The notes: a model not told the origin generated them from the letters alone. A stretch of DNA of 20,270 nt from a virus (IMGVR_UViG_3300037054_000017:1-20270), one strand, 5' to 3'. Counted from the stretch's first letter, positions 7,086 to 15,417 are shown. Numbers and translations are program-made.

Positions 7086-7612
7086 TGGCTATTCCGCTTT
7101 GGCGTCTCAATTTGCAGCCGGCGTCCTATAACGGCATTCCGTTTTATGTGAACGTCGATTCCAAATCGTCAGGACAGCGCAACGTCGTTCACGAGTTTCC
7201 AAAGAAAAATACTCCCTACACGGAATTGATGGGCCGTCGCGCGCGCAAATTCACGATTTCCGCCTACGTGCTTTATTCACCCGAACTCAATCCAGATTAT
7301 CAGGGCAACCGAGATGCGCTGGATGCCGCGCTCGAGGCCGACGAAGACACCGGCGCGCCTGGCGTGTTGGTTCACCCTCTCATGGGCGAGGATATCGTCG
7401 TCGTCGACACCTACAATGTGATCGAGCGCGTCGAACGCGGCGGCATGGCGGAATTCGAAATCAGCTTCGTTGAAGCCGGTGTTGCGCCGTCGAGCTCGAT
7501 CGGCGCCGATACGCAGAGCGCATCGAATGCCGCGGCTCAATCCGCGATCACGAGCTTTCAGGGCTCATCCGATATCACTCAGTTGGGCCCTGGCGGCATC
7601 GGGCACGCATGA
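7085..7612 (+). CDS. gpN-like protein, N-terminal half (DNA circularization domain)
   Basis: A 175-residue protein; ATG at 7085 overlaps the tape measure stop (TGATG at 7083-7087), preferred over the GTG just before it. The sequence WRLNLQPASYNGIPFYVN ... HEFPKKNTPYTELMGRRARKFTISAYV ... RDALDAALEADEDTGAPGVLVHPLMG ... EFEISFVEAG matches the DNA_circ_N domain at the N-terminus of Mu gpN. Despite that name, Mu gpN is a tail/baseplate protein, probably the ring between tube and hub (gp27/distal tail type). The remaining part of gpN is encoded by the next gene, which starts at an ATGA overlap. The Ser/Ala/Gln-rich end (residues 145-175) looks like a linker. Confidence 0.8.
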   Translation: MAIPLWRLNLQPASYNGIPFYVNVDSKSSGQRNVVHEFPKKNTPYTELMGRRARKFTISAYVLYSPELNPDYQGNRDALDAALEADEDTGAPGVLVHPLMGEDIVVVDTYNVIERVERGGMAEFEISFVEAGVAPSSSIGADTQSASNAAAQSAITSFQGSSDITQLGPGGIGHA

Positions 7613-8286
7613 CGCAAAAGGACCTGAAAGAAGCTATCGCGGCGACGGCGCAGATTATCACGGCGTTGCTGGCGACCATTCAGGGACCGACAGGCCTTGC
7701 TGGTGCGCAGATGGTCTATGCGTGCGGGGAATTGAGTGCGAACGGCGCGCAAGAGCTCGCGGCCGGTGGCGGCCAATTCTGGAGCGATCTCTCCAACTGT
7801 TTCGAGGCGGCCAGGACTGCCGGCGCGACATTCACGACCATGGAAGCCGTGCGCTTGGTTGCCGTGGCGAAGACGCCGATCGGCTTGCCGGCGATCGCGG
7901 TCAAGAATTTCGCGATCCGTCTAGCACTTGCCGAAGAGGTGCAAATTCTCGCTGGTGCTACCTTCACCAGTCGCCAGCAGATCGACAATTATTTCGATCA
8001 GATCAACGCATCGTTCGACGCCGCGATTTTGATCGCGGCTGACAATATGGATGGCGTCTCGTATGCGGCGCTGATCACGATGCAAGGTGAGGTGTGCAAC
8101 GATCTGTCCACGCGCGCGTTCCCGCTGCCGCAGATCACGATCTACAGTTACCCGGTGCGCATGCCGTCTTTGTGGATCGCGCAGCGGCTTTATCAGGACC
8201 CGTCGCGCAACGACGAATTGATTCTTGAGAATTCTGTGATCCATCCGCTCTTCATGCCGACAACCGGCGAAGCTCTATCGGCGTGA
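7609..8286 (+). CDS. gpN-like protein, C-terminal half
   Basis: A 225-residue protein starting at the ATGA overlap (7609-7612) with the N-terminal half. The last third, PSLWIAQRLYQDPSRNDELILENSVIHPLFMP, matches the C-terminal end of Mu gpN-type proteins. The first two thirds are helical (Ala-rich, with FTSRQQIDNYFDQINASFDAA). In Mu both parts belong to one chain of nearly 500 residues; here the two products sum to 400 and must presumably associate. It precedes gpP, as in Mu. It is in a different frame from 7085-7612, so a simple read-through cannot join them. Confidence 0.75.
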   Translation: MTQKDLKEAIAATAQIITALLATIQGPTGLAGAQMVYACGELSANGAQELAAGGGQFWSDLSNCFEAARTAGATFTTMEAVRLVAVAKTPIGLPAIAVKNFAIRLALAEEVQILAGATFTSRQQIDNYFDQINASFDAAILIAADNMDGVSYAALITMQGEVCNDLSTRAFPLPQITIYSYPVRMPSLWIAQRLYQDPSRNDELILENSVIHPLFMPTTGEALSA

Positions 8287-8292
8287 TCAGCA

Positions 8293-9414
8293 ATGCCAAA
8301 TCCAGCAGAGATCGCGCTCGTTATCGCGGGCGGTCAAAGCTATGACATCTGGCAATCGTTAGAAGTCCATCGCGAATGGGGAGACCCTATTGCTCACGCG
8401 CTGTTGACCGTCGCCGAGATCAGCACGCCTTCGGCATTATGGACGGCGCTGAAATTAAAGCCCGGCGATCAGGCCTCGGTCTCGCTGGCCGGGCAGAGCG
8501 TCATCGAAGGCATCGTTTATCTGCGGCAAAGCGCTTACGATAAACAATCCCATGCGGTGCAGATCGGGATCGCGTCGAAATCGCATGATGTAATCCCCTC
8601 GACCGTCGACGCCAATCCCGGGCAATACAAGAATTACACGTTGCAGCAAATCGGCTCTGCCGTGTTCGGCAAGGTCGGCGTTGGCTTCAACGTGATCGGC
8701 GCATCCGGCGCCGACAAGATATTTGCCCGCGTCAACGAGCAAGTCGGCGAAAGCCGATTTGAATTCATCGAACGATTGTGCCGGATGCGCAACGTTCACA
8801 TGCTCGACGACGGCAAAGGCACGATGAATGCGATGCGCGGCCCGCAAGGCAGCGCTAACGCGGTGTTGCAGGAAGGCGGCAATATCCTGCGGGCGCGGCT
8901 GATCCTGAAGAATAACGAATATGCCGAACAATTGAGTTATGTCGGGCAGCAACCGAACGCTGCATCGGGTGACGCGTCGAGGAGTTCATCGGCGAGCACG
9001 ACGCTGCCGCCGTTCTACGGCAACAAGCTCAATCGCAGCATGAAATTGCCGGCCTGGCATCCCGGCGATTCGCAAGACATGCAGATGGCGGTCAATCACG
9101 AGGCGGATTTCATCGCCTACGATACCGTCGACGGCGACATCACCGTGCAAGGCTGGATGCTCGATAATGGCGGTCTTTGGTGGGATCAGGTCGGCAAACT
9201 CGTGACCGTCAATTCGCCAATGCTGTTGCCGGAAGATTCCATGCAGTTTCTGATCAAAGGGGTCATTCACAAGCAAAGCAACGAGGACGGTACCACGACC
9301 GACGTGCTGCTCGCTCGCCAGGACGGCATGGGCGGGACATCGGGCGAGGCGCTTGGCGCCGACGGACCGTCACCCTCCGCGCCCGGTGCGCAATCCGATG
9401 GCGCCGACATATGA
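8293..9414 (+). CDS. Baseplate hub protein (Mu gpP-like)
   Basis: A 373-residue protein with ATG at 8293, a few bases after the gpN part. The N-terminus ALVIAGGQSYDIWQSLEVHREWGDPIAHALLTVAE and the middle GESRFEFIERLCRMRNVHMLDDGKGTM are typical of the gpP/gpD hub family, related to T4 gp27 and VgrG N-terminal parts. The C-terminal part has a domain with VTVNSPMLLPEDSMQFLIKGVIHKQSNEDGTTTDVLL. The trimeric hub links the tube to the spike. The end (about residues 345-373) is Gly/Ser/Pro-rich and disordered. Its stop overlaps the start of the spike gene (ATGA at 9411-9414), consistent with co-assembly. Confidence 0.85.
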   Translation: MPNPAEIALVIAGGQSYDIWQSLEVHREWGDPIAHALLTVAEISTPSALWTALKLKPGDQASVSLAGQSVIEGIVYLRQSAYDKQSHAVQIGIASKSHDVIPSTVDANPGQYKNYTLQQIGSAVFGKVGVGFNVIGASGADKIFARVNEQVGESRFEFIERLCRMRNVHMLDDGKGTMNAMRGPQGSANAVLQEGGNILRARLILKNNEYAEQLSYVGQQPNAASGDASRSSSASTTLPPFYGNKLNRSMKLPAWHPGDSQDMQMAVNHEADFIAYDTVDGDITVQGWMLDNGGLWWDQVGKLVTVNSPMLLPEDSMQFLIKGVIHKQSNEDGTTTDVLLARQDGMGGTSGEALGADGPSPSAPGAQSDGADI

Positions 9415-10184
9415 AACATTCCAGCTCGCGTGACAGCGCCAACCGGCACGGCAACGGCCTGTCGCGCACGACGGTCGAGAATCCTGACGACACGCAATTC
9501 ATCCAGCAGCACGGGTTGCGCGGCTTCTTCGACGAGCAGATGGACACGTTTGAGCATGTCCATGAATACGGCTTTACGTCAGTTGTGCAAAAACCGACCG
9601 GCATGGGTGCGCTGCGCCAGGCGGCGGAATCGTTTCTGTCATATCTCGGCGGCAACCGTTCGCACGGCATAGCGGTTACGACTGCCGATCGGCGGTTTCG
9701 GCTCTACAAGCTGGCGAACGGCGAGGTCGCCCTGCACGATGACCAGGGTCATCAGGTCCACATCGCGCGCGATGGCGTCTATGTCTCGGCGCCGAACAGC
9801 AAAAAGATCGTCGGACAGATCATGTCAGACGACACGTTGCCGCAAGACAGTCAGCCTTCGGGACAGGGAGGCCAGAAATTAGGGCAGATTGCGCAAAAGG
9901 GCCGCACGACAACGGCGACATATTCGTTCGATAAAAACGGCTTCACGCTCAATCATCCGAACGGCGCTGTAGTTATCAACGCCAAGACATTCACGGTGAA
10001 CTCAAGCGGCGATGCCAAAATAATCTCTGGCGGCAATGCGCTGCTCAAAGGAAATTCTGCGATCCTGTATGCGGTAGCGAGCGCCTACATCAAGGCTCTG
10101 ATCGCGATCAATGTAAAATCCCCCAGCAACCTTAGCGACCCGCCGTGGGTGCCGGGCGCGGCTGATCCTCCAATCAGTGGATAA
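9411..10184 (+). CDS. Baseplate spike protein (Mu gp45-like)
   Basis: A 257-residue protein; ATG at 9411 overlaps the gpP stop. The frame is open upstream to 9177 but that part lies inside gpP. Residues 35-75 (LRGFFDEQMDTFEHVHEYGFTSVVQKP) match the Mu gp45 start, which forms an OB fold, followed by GGNRSHGIAVTTADRRFRLYKLANGEVALHDDQGHQVHI. The second half repeats short strands (GFTLNHPNGAVVINAKTFTVNSSGDAKIISGGNALLKGN), the beta-helix spike that pierces the outer membrane. The end is Pro-rich. I cannot point to the metal-binding HxH tip of some spikes. Confidence 0.85.
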   Translation: MKHSSSRDSANRHGNGLSRTTVENPDDTQFIQQHGLRGFFDEQMDTFEHVHEYGFTSVVQKPTGMGALRQAAESFLSYLGGNRSHGIAVTTADRRFRLYKLANGEVALHDDQGHQVHIARDGVYVSAPNSKKIVGQIMSDDTLPQDSQPSGQGGQKLGQIAQKGRTTTATYSFDKNGFTLNHPNGAVVINAKTFTVNSSGDAKIISGGNALLKGNSAILYAVASAYIKALIAINVKSPSNLSDPPWVPGAADPPISG

Positions 10185-10186
10185 TC

Positions 10187-10690
10187 ATGCCTGACATTCG
10201 CCTGGTGCCGATCTCATCGCCGGACGTGGTCACGCTCGATTGGCTGCAATCGCCGGTCACGGGATTGCTGGACGAGACGCAGGAACTCGCGACCGCGATC
10301 ATGGTCGCACTCAACACGGACGCCTTGGCCGCGCCGAGTGATGTTCTGCCCGATCCGCGCAGCACGGATCGCCGCGGCTGGTGGGGCGATTATCAGGCCG
10401 ACGTGATCTGGAACGGCTGGCCAATCGGTTCGAAGCTTTGGCTGCTGGAACGCGCCAAGATCACCGATGCGAACGCGCGCGAAGGCGCGACCGTCGCGCG
10501 CGTGCAGAATTATATCCGGCAGGCTTTGCAGCCTTTCGTCACCGCTAAAATCTTTTCGCAATTCACGGTGACGGTGACTCAAGACAACATTCAACGCATC
10601 TCCGCGCGCATTCGCATCTATCGCGGGCCCAAGACCACTATCGATCTAGAATATCAGCCCGCATGGCAAGAATTGTTTCCCGGGAGCTGA
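10187..10690 (+). CDS. Baseplate wedge protein (Mu gp46/GP46 family)
   Basis: A 167-residue protein starting 2 bases after the spike stop. VTGLLDETQELATAIMVALNTDALAAPSDVLPDP, DRRGWWGDY, GSKLWLLERAKITDANA and the final IRIYRGPKTTIDLEYQPAWQEL follow the GP46 family along its length. These proteins resemble T4 gp25, which starts sheath polymerisation and sits in the inner baseplate. gp47 follows after 3 bases, the standard order. Confidence 0.85.
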   Translation: MPDIRLVPISSPDVVTLDWLQSPVTGLLDETQELATAIMVALNTDALAAPSDVLPDPRSTDRRGWWGDYQADVIWNGWPIGSKLWLLERAKITDANAREGATVARVQNYIRQALQPFVTAKIFSQFTVTVTQDNIQRISARIRIYRGPKTTIDLEYQPAWQELFPGS

Positions 10691-10693
10691 CGC

Positions 10694-11812
10694 ATGGCTT
10701 GGCAGTCTCCCACGCTGGAGAGCCTTCGCGCTCTCGCGCGTTCCTATGTGACGGCACAATTGCGTTCGGTGCCGATGATCGCGAATTCTATTCTCCGCGT
10801 GATCGCGGATGTGACTTCGGCGGTCGGGTTTTCGGTTCTGCAATATCTCAATTGGCTGGCGCTCCAGCTCATGCCGGATACGGCCGTGGGCGCATGGCTC
10901 ATCCGATTCGCCAATATTTGGGTAGGGGGGATCAAGGCGGCGACCTTCGGCAACGGCGTTCTGACGGTGACGGGCACCGAGGGGACTCTCGTGCCGAATG
11001 GATCACAATTGACCTTTACCGGGTCAGACGGCGCCATTCTGTTACAGACGACGCAAGAAGCCACGGTCGGCAGTTCGGCCACGCCGATCCCCTTCGTGGC
11101 GCTGGTGGCGGGCGCGACCGGGATCGTCGTTGGGTCTGCGCTTAATTTCTCCAAGGGAATTTCCGGCGTCGACGGCGCGAGCGCGACGGTTATCTCGTTC
11201 AATGACGGGATCGACGAAGAAACCCCGGATGAAACACGCGTGCGGGTGCTCGACCGCATTCGCCAGCCGCCGATGGGCGGCGATGCCGACGATTATGTGC
11301 AATGGGCGCTTGCCGTTCCCGGCGTCACCCGCGCCTGGTGTTCGCCAAACGAGATGGGGATCGGCACCATTACCGTGCGGTTCATGATGGACGACCTGCG
11401 AGCCGGACCGCTTACGATTGATACCAACGGCAACGGTCACGGCGCGGGCTTCCCCGAAGACGACGACGTCGCCAATGTGCTGGCCTATCTGCAAACCAAG
11501 CGCCCGGTCGCGATCAAGGATTTTTTCGTCTTCGCGCCGATCCCACAGCCGATCAGTTTCACGGTCAATGATCTTGAAGGCACTGGCGACACCGGCGCGA
11601 TCGCCGCAAATGTCACCGCGATGCTGTTCAACAAGGCCGCGCCGGCTCATGCCATCAATGGTGTCGGGCAACCGGCACAGATGATTTTTGCCGTGTGGGT
11701 GAGCGATGCGATCCTCAATACGGTCGGCGTTGAATCGTTCGATCTCGTCATGAGCGACACGGTCATGCCCAACAACGGCTACATGGCCGTTCTCGGCACC
11801 ATCACTTACTAA
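10694..11812 (+). CDS. Baseplate wedge protein (Mu gp47/baseplate J-like)
   Basis: A 372-residue protein. The start WQSPTLESLRALARSYVTAQL, then LMPDTAVGAWLIRFANIWVGGIKAA, VLTVTGTEGTLVPNGSQLTF, ETPDETRVRVLDRIRQPPMGGDADDYVQWALAVPGVTRAW, and GTITVRFMM are all characteristic of the baseplate J/gp47 family. Length agrees with the family. It is related to T4 gp6 and forms the wedge ring that passes the contraction signal. In Mu gp48 comes directly after; here a tail fibre and its partner intervene. Confidence 0.9.
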   Translation: MAWQSPTLESLRALARSYVTAQLRSVPMIANSILRVIADVTSAVGFSVLQYLNWLALQLMPDTAVGAWLIRFANIWVGGIKAATFGNGVLTVTGTEGTLVPNGSQLTFTGSDGAILLQTTQEATVGSSATPIPFVALVAGATGIVVGSALNFSKGISGVDGASATVISFNDGIDEETPDETRVRVLDRIRQPPMGGDADDYVQWALAVPGVTRAWCSPNEMGIGTITVRFMMDDLRAGPLTIDTNGNGHGAGFPEDDDVANVLAYLQTKRPVAIKDFFVFAPIPQPISFTVNDLEGTGDTGAIAANVTAMLFNKAAPAHAINGVGQPAQMIFAVWVSDAILNTVGVESFDLVMSDTVMPNNGYMAVLGTITY

Positions 11813-11825
11813 TTTCGGGGTCGCC

Positions 11826-13331
11826 ATGGCCAAGCTACTTGACATCGCGCGGATGACGACGCCCAGCGTTGGGACGGTCAGTCCGCTTGCGCTTGGATTT
11901 GCAGTACCGGGGTTTAACGATTTCGACGACGCCGGCGCGCAAGATGGTGATCTCCTCGCCTATGGCATCGCCGACGGTGCCAATAGCGAGATGGGCGAAG
12001 GAATCTACGACGCGACCGCAAAGACGATCACCCGGGTCGTCAAGGCCAGCACGAACGACGGCAACCCGATCGTCCTGTCCGGCACCGCCCAAATCTTCAT
12101 AACGGCGAACACGGATTCGCTCGTGACCTCCGTCGCCGGCCGTAATGGCGACGTGTTGCTTGCGCTCGCCGACATCGCCGACGCCAGCGCGAACGGACGC
12201 TCTCTAGTCGCCGCCGCCAATTATGCGGCGATGAAGGTTCTGCTGGCGCTCGACCTCGTCAGCAATACGTCGGACGCGAACAAGCCGGTCTCTACAGCGC
12301 AGCAGGTCGCGCTAAACCTAAAGGCTAATCTGGTGTCTCCGCCCCTGAGCGGAGCGCCGACCACTCCAAACGTCTCCGCCAGTGACGCATCGACCAAGAT
12401 TGCTAACACCGCCTATGTCGACGCTGCCGTCGCCGTCATCGCTGGCATTCTGTCTGGTGCGCTGGTGTTCAAGGGCGCATGGGATGCTTCCGCTGGCACC
12501 TTTCCCGGCGCCGGCGCTGCACAGCTTGGATGGTTCTACAAGATCTCAGTCCCTGGCACCGTCAACGGTATTCCGTTTGCGGTCGGTGACGATGTCTACG
12601 CCGTTGTCAATAACGCATCGACCTCGACCTATGCGGCCAATTGGCTGAAGGTTCAGGGCGCGATAACACTCGCCGAAATTCAGGCAATCGTCGGCATCAC
12701 TGCGAATGGTCTGAGCCTGATCACCGCTGCGAACTATGCGGCGATGAGGACGCTTCTTGGCCTCGGAACGGCGGCGCCGCTTAACGTTGGCACCGCACTT
12801 AACGATGTCGTGCAGCTCGACGGCTCGGCAAAACTGCCCGCCGTTGACGGCTCGCAACTCACAAACCTAACCACCGGTCGCGTCATCGGCGACGTTTTTG
12901 CATCGTTTGATGCGTCGCCGGCCGCCGGTTGTGTCGAATTTGACGGCTCGACCATCACCGGCGGCGTGGCGACTTATCCGATCGTTGCCGCGCGCTATTC
13001 GTGGATGCAATCTGGCGCCGACCTGAAATTGCCGGACCTGCGCGGCAAGTTTCTTCGCGGTTGGGCGCACGGCTCATCGAACGATCCCGATCGCGCTTCG
13101 CGCACTGCTCGCGTCGGTGATAGTCAAACGGGCGATTATCCAGGCACCAATCAGGCCGATGGATTTAGGTCACACTTACACGCATCACACTACGATAATA
13201 ATACTTTGGGCAGCGGCGGTGGGTCTTTTGGTACTTTTGGGTCGAGCAACACAGCTAATAGTGACAACACAGGCGGCAATGAAACTCGCCCAATCAACAT
13301 CAATGTCATGTATTGCATGAAGATGGGATAA
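11826..13331 (+). CDS. Tail fibre with C-terminal tail-collar domain
   Basis: A 501-residue protein. Residues 1-100 are the baseplate-binding region. Residues 105-350 are Ala/Asn-rich shaft with a repeated segment (NGRSLVAAANYAAMK at 123-137 and NGLSLITAANYAAMR at 294-308). Residues 355-501 are a tail-collar domain: LPDLRGKFLRGW at 402-413, GDSQTGDY, then HLHASH (His450, 452, 455), a Gly/Ser/Asn-rich loop, and the terminal NETRPININVMYCMKMG, as at the ends of T4 gp12-type fibres. The fibre recognises the host surface; the HxH may coordinate metal. The DNA for the tip (13161-13320) is about 46% G+C by hand count against about 60% around it, suggesting exchange of the tip. Confidence 0.85.
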   Translation: MAKLLDIARMTTPSVGTVSPLALGFAVPGFNDFDDAGAQDGDLLAYGIADGANSEMGEGIYDATAKTITRVVKASTNDGNPIVLSGTAQIFITANTDSLVTSVAGRNGDVLLALADIADASANGRSLVAAANYAAMKVLLALDLVSNTSDANKPVSTAQQVALNLKANLVSPPLSGAPTTPNVSASDASTKIANTAYVDAAVAVIAGILSGALVFKGAWDASAGTFPGAGAAQLGWFYKISVPGTVNGIPFAVGDDVYAVVNNASTSTYAANWLKVQGAITLAEIQAIVGITANGLSLITAANYAAMRTLLGLGTAAPLNVGTALNDVVQLDGSAKLPAVDGSQLTNLTTGRVIGDVFASFDASPAAGCVEFDGSTITGGVATYPIVAARYSWMQSGADLKLPDLRGKFLRGWAHGSSNDPDRASRTARVGDSQTGDYPGTNQADGFRSHLHASHYDNNTLGSGGGSFGTFGSSNTANSDNTGGNETRPININVMYCMKMG

Positions 13332-13335
13332 CCCG

Positions 13336-13800
13336 ATGCTGATCTATCATTACGCGCCGGCAACCGGCGAATTTTCGGAAAGCGCGCCGGCCCGCATCGC
13401 GCCGTTGCGCGAGAATTTGCCGGATAGCGACGTGACCAAGTTTCTATGTCCGGCGCACGCAACATTCATCGCGCCGCCCAAGGCCGCCAAAGGGAAGGCG
13501 GCGATATTTTCCGATGGCGCATGGCTGCTTGTCGAAGATCATCGCGACGCCGTTGGATGGGTCGCCGGCGTCGAAACGACAATTGCCGCGCTAGGACCGT
13601 TGCCGGCCGGATGGTCGGCCAACGCGCCGGCCGAAGTTTTGGAGCAAGCCGCCAACCGCGAGACGTTGGTGAAAATCGCCACTCTTGAGGCCGGCCAGCA
13701 TCGCACCATCCGCGAGGCGACGTTAGGCGTCGCCGGCGGCATGGATCGCCTCAAGGTCATTGATGCCAAAATCGCGACCTTGCGCGCGACGCTTAAATAG
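13336..13800 (+). CDS. Tail fibre assembly/chaperone-like protein
   Basis: A 154-residue protein starting 4 bases after the fibre stop. It opens with MLIYHYAPATGEFSES, contains FIAPPKAAKGKAAIFSDGAWLLVEDHRD and LGPLPAGWSANAP, the features of the small partners that follow tail-fibre genes (Tfa/TAP type). The C-terminal 45 residues are a helix pair (GQHRTIREATLGVAGGMDRLKVIDAKIATLRATLK). Such proteins fold or cap the fibre tip. Its role is inferred from gene order and these motifs. Confidence 0.7.
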   Translation: MLIYHYAPATGEFSESAPARIAPLRENLPDSDVTKFLCPAHATFIAPPKAAKGKAAIFSDGAWLLVEDHRDAVGWVAGVETTIAALGPLPAGWSANAPAEVLEQAANRETLVKIATLEAGQHRTIREATLGVAGGMDRLKVIDAKIATLRATLK

Positions 13801-13845
13801 CCGACGGCCGCGTTCTTTCGCTTCACCACCACCGGAGAACTGACC

Positions 13846-13923
13846 ATGCTGCGATCATTGATCGCAGCCGTGCTGGCGTTTGCCATCGTTAGGCATCCAC
13901 AGAGGTCTTCACCAAGCGAGTGA
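13846..13923 (+). CDS. 25-codon ORF with strong ribosome binding site, possibly a gene remnant
   Basis: GGAGAA (13834-13839) lies 6 bases before ATG at 13846, the same hexamer used by the sheath, tube and chaperone genes. The peptide begins MLRSLIAAVLAFAIV, a short hydrophobic stretch like a signal sequence or membrane anchor, and stops after HPQRSSPSE. A neighbouring frame continues with ASTEVFTKRVKQC and ends at 13958, so this may be a small signal-peptide protein broken by a frameshift. It may also be a genuine tiny membrane peptide. No family is recognised. Confidence 0.35.
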   Translation: MLRSLIAAVLAFAIVRHPQRSSPSE

Positions 13924-13959
13924 AACAATGCGCCGCCGCGACGACACCAAGCGAGTGAA
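13910..13959 (+). repeat. 15-bp direct repeat before the gp48-like gene
   Basis: CACCAAGCGAGTGAA occurs at 13910-13924 and 13945-13959, 35 bases apart, each copy followed within a few bases by ATG. The second copy lies directly before the gp48-like start at 13962. It looks like a small tandem duplication of the translation start region. Confidence 0.75.
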
Positions 13960-13961
13960 CC

Positions 13962-14768
13962 ATGCTTAGTTTTGGCGCGCTCGGTCAATTTGCGTTCGGC
14001 GAATACGACTACAATCTCAACGCGATCACTGGTCGCCCCGTTGCGACTCCACCGACCGCCGATCAATGGGTGCAGCGAACGTCAGTCGAGTACGCGGAGG
14101 GCTATAACAAGCTTCTGCCGACCGGTGCGGCGTGGCCGCGTGAGCCTGGCACGGTGTTGCAGAAAGTCGTCGCAGGTCTTGCCGGGATTTGGGGCAACCC
14201 GATTGAGACTGCGGCCGCTCTGCTGTTGACGCGCGAAAGCGATCCTCGCTCGACCATCATGCTCCTTCCGGATTGGGAGCGCGCGTGGGGTCTGCCGGAC
14301 CCTTGTATCGCCGAGCCATTGACGATTGCCGATCGCCAAACGGCGCTGGTCACGAAGATGACGCTGCTTGGCGGCCAATCGCGGGCGTTCTTTACCGCGG
14401 CCGCGGCCAAGATCGGGTACACGATCAACATCCGCGAATTCTCTCCGTTCATGTGCGGAGTGTCGCGTTGTGGTGATACGCGCAATCTCGATGACGGCGT
14501 GCACTATCGCTGGGAAATAGGACCGCCCGAAATACGGTTCTATTGGGTGATCAACGTCAGCACGTTGCGACTGACCTGGTTCCGGTGCGGCGAAGGGCAA
14601 TGCGGCATCGATCCGATGCTCCGAATCGGCCTTGCGACCGATCTGGAATGTCTGTTGCGACGCTGGAAACCCGGACACACCGAAATCATCTTCGATTATT
14701 CGCTGGTGAATTCGCTCGATTATTCGAAGCGCTTCAACAGCATGTACCTAGCCCTTGGGGTGCCCTGA
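13962..14768 (+). CDS. Baseplate/tail completion protein (Mu gp48/DUF2313-like)
   Basis: A 268-residue protein. Residues 1-13 (MLSFGALGQFAFG) are an extra lead-in. From residue 37 the family pattern is clear: YAEGYNKLLPTGAAWPRE, then LLPDWERAWGLPDPC (101-115), LVTKMTLLGGQSRAFFTAAAAKIGY (129-153), TINIREFSPFMCG and a closing LECLLRRWKPGHTEIIFDYS. gp48 is one of the wedge proteins that complete the baseplate with gp46 and gp47. Unusual are two CX4C pairs (Cys165/170 and Cys209/214) plus Cys230, where relatives usually have small residues. The start has no strong SD; coupling to the duplicated upstream ATG region is possible. Confidence 0.8.
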   Translation: MLSFGALGQFAFGEYDYNLNAITGRPVATPPTADQWVQRTSVEYAEGYNKLLPTGAAWPREPGTVLQKVVAGLAGIWGNPIETAAALLLTRESDPRSTIMLLPDWERAWGLPDPCIAEPLTIADRQTALVTKMTLLGGQSRAFFTAAAAKIGYTINIREFSPFMCGVSRCGDTRNLDDGVHYRWEIGPPEIRFYWVINVSTLRLTWFRCGEGQCGIDPMLRIGLATDLECLLRRWKPGHTEIIFDYSLVNSLDYSKRFNSMYLALGVP

Positions 14769-14769
14769 C

Positions 14770-15417
14770 ATGATCATCATCAACGACGCCGATGGCAATC
14801 CTGTTCAATTGCCGAGCCTTTCGCTCAACAGCTCCGGCACCGAGCAATTGCCGCAATCATGTCCGAGTGACCCGACCGGTACGCCGCTATTCGAGAAAAC
14901 CAATCCGGGCGTCGTCGCAAACATCTGGGGGGTTGTGGGTGCGAGTTTTGTGCGGCCGGCGAATACGACCGCCTATGCGAACGGGCAATTGGTTGCAAAT
15001 TCTGTCACGGCAGGATCCGTCACCCCGTTGCCGCTTGCCGTCGGCCGGCTCAATGGTGGAACTGCCGTGGTCAAACGCGGGCGGCTGACCAAGAGTGGGA
15101 CAACGGTGACATATGCAACGTTTCGCGCACACTTCTTCAAGGCGGCTCCTACGCCTTCGAATGGCGATGGTGCGGCGTTTCTCACCAGCGGCGCATTGAA
15201 CTGGATCGGTTCGATGACGTTCGACATGACCGCCGCGTCGGCGATGGTGTTTACCGATGGTGCCAAGGTGATCGGCGTGCCCGACGTCGGTTCGCAGATC
15301 ATTCTCGATACCGGCAGCGCGTCACAGGACATTTACGCGCTTATTGAAGTCCTGGCGGCCTACGTGCCGGCGAATGCCGAGACATTCACGCTCGCCCTTG
15401 AGATCGAGCAGGGCTGA
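14770..15417 (+). CDS. Phage structural protein of unknown role
   Basis: A 215-residue protein; ATG at 14770 lies one base after the previous stop. Residues 1-40 are a Pro/Ser-rich leader. From about residue 60 it is beta-rich with ASFVRPANTTAYANGQLVANS, RGRLTKSGTTVTYATFRAHFFKAAPTPSNGDGAAF and a strand-rich end (IYALIEVLAAYVPANAETFTLALEIEQG). I recognise this 'RPANTTAY..G..V' type as a common uncharacterised protein of phage tail-fibre regions, but no function is known to me. Position between gp48 and a spike suggests a decoration or adaptor protein of the baseplate or fibre. Confidence 0.6.
   Translation: MIIINDADGNPVQLPSLSLNSSGTEQLPQSCPSDPTGTPLFEKTNPGVVANIWGVVGASFVRPANTTAYANGQLVANSVTAGSVTPLPLAVGRLNGGTAVVKRGRLTKSGTTVTYATFRAHFFKAAPTPSNGDGAAFLTSGALNWIGSMTFDMTAASAMVFTDGAKVIGVPDVGSQIILDTGSASQDIYALIEVLAAYVPANAETFTLALEIEQG

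Noticed and set aside
9177-9410. Upstream extension of the gp45-like gene
   Set aside because: It overlaps gpP and has an Arg-rich shadow composition; the gp45 family starts near the ATG at 9411.
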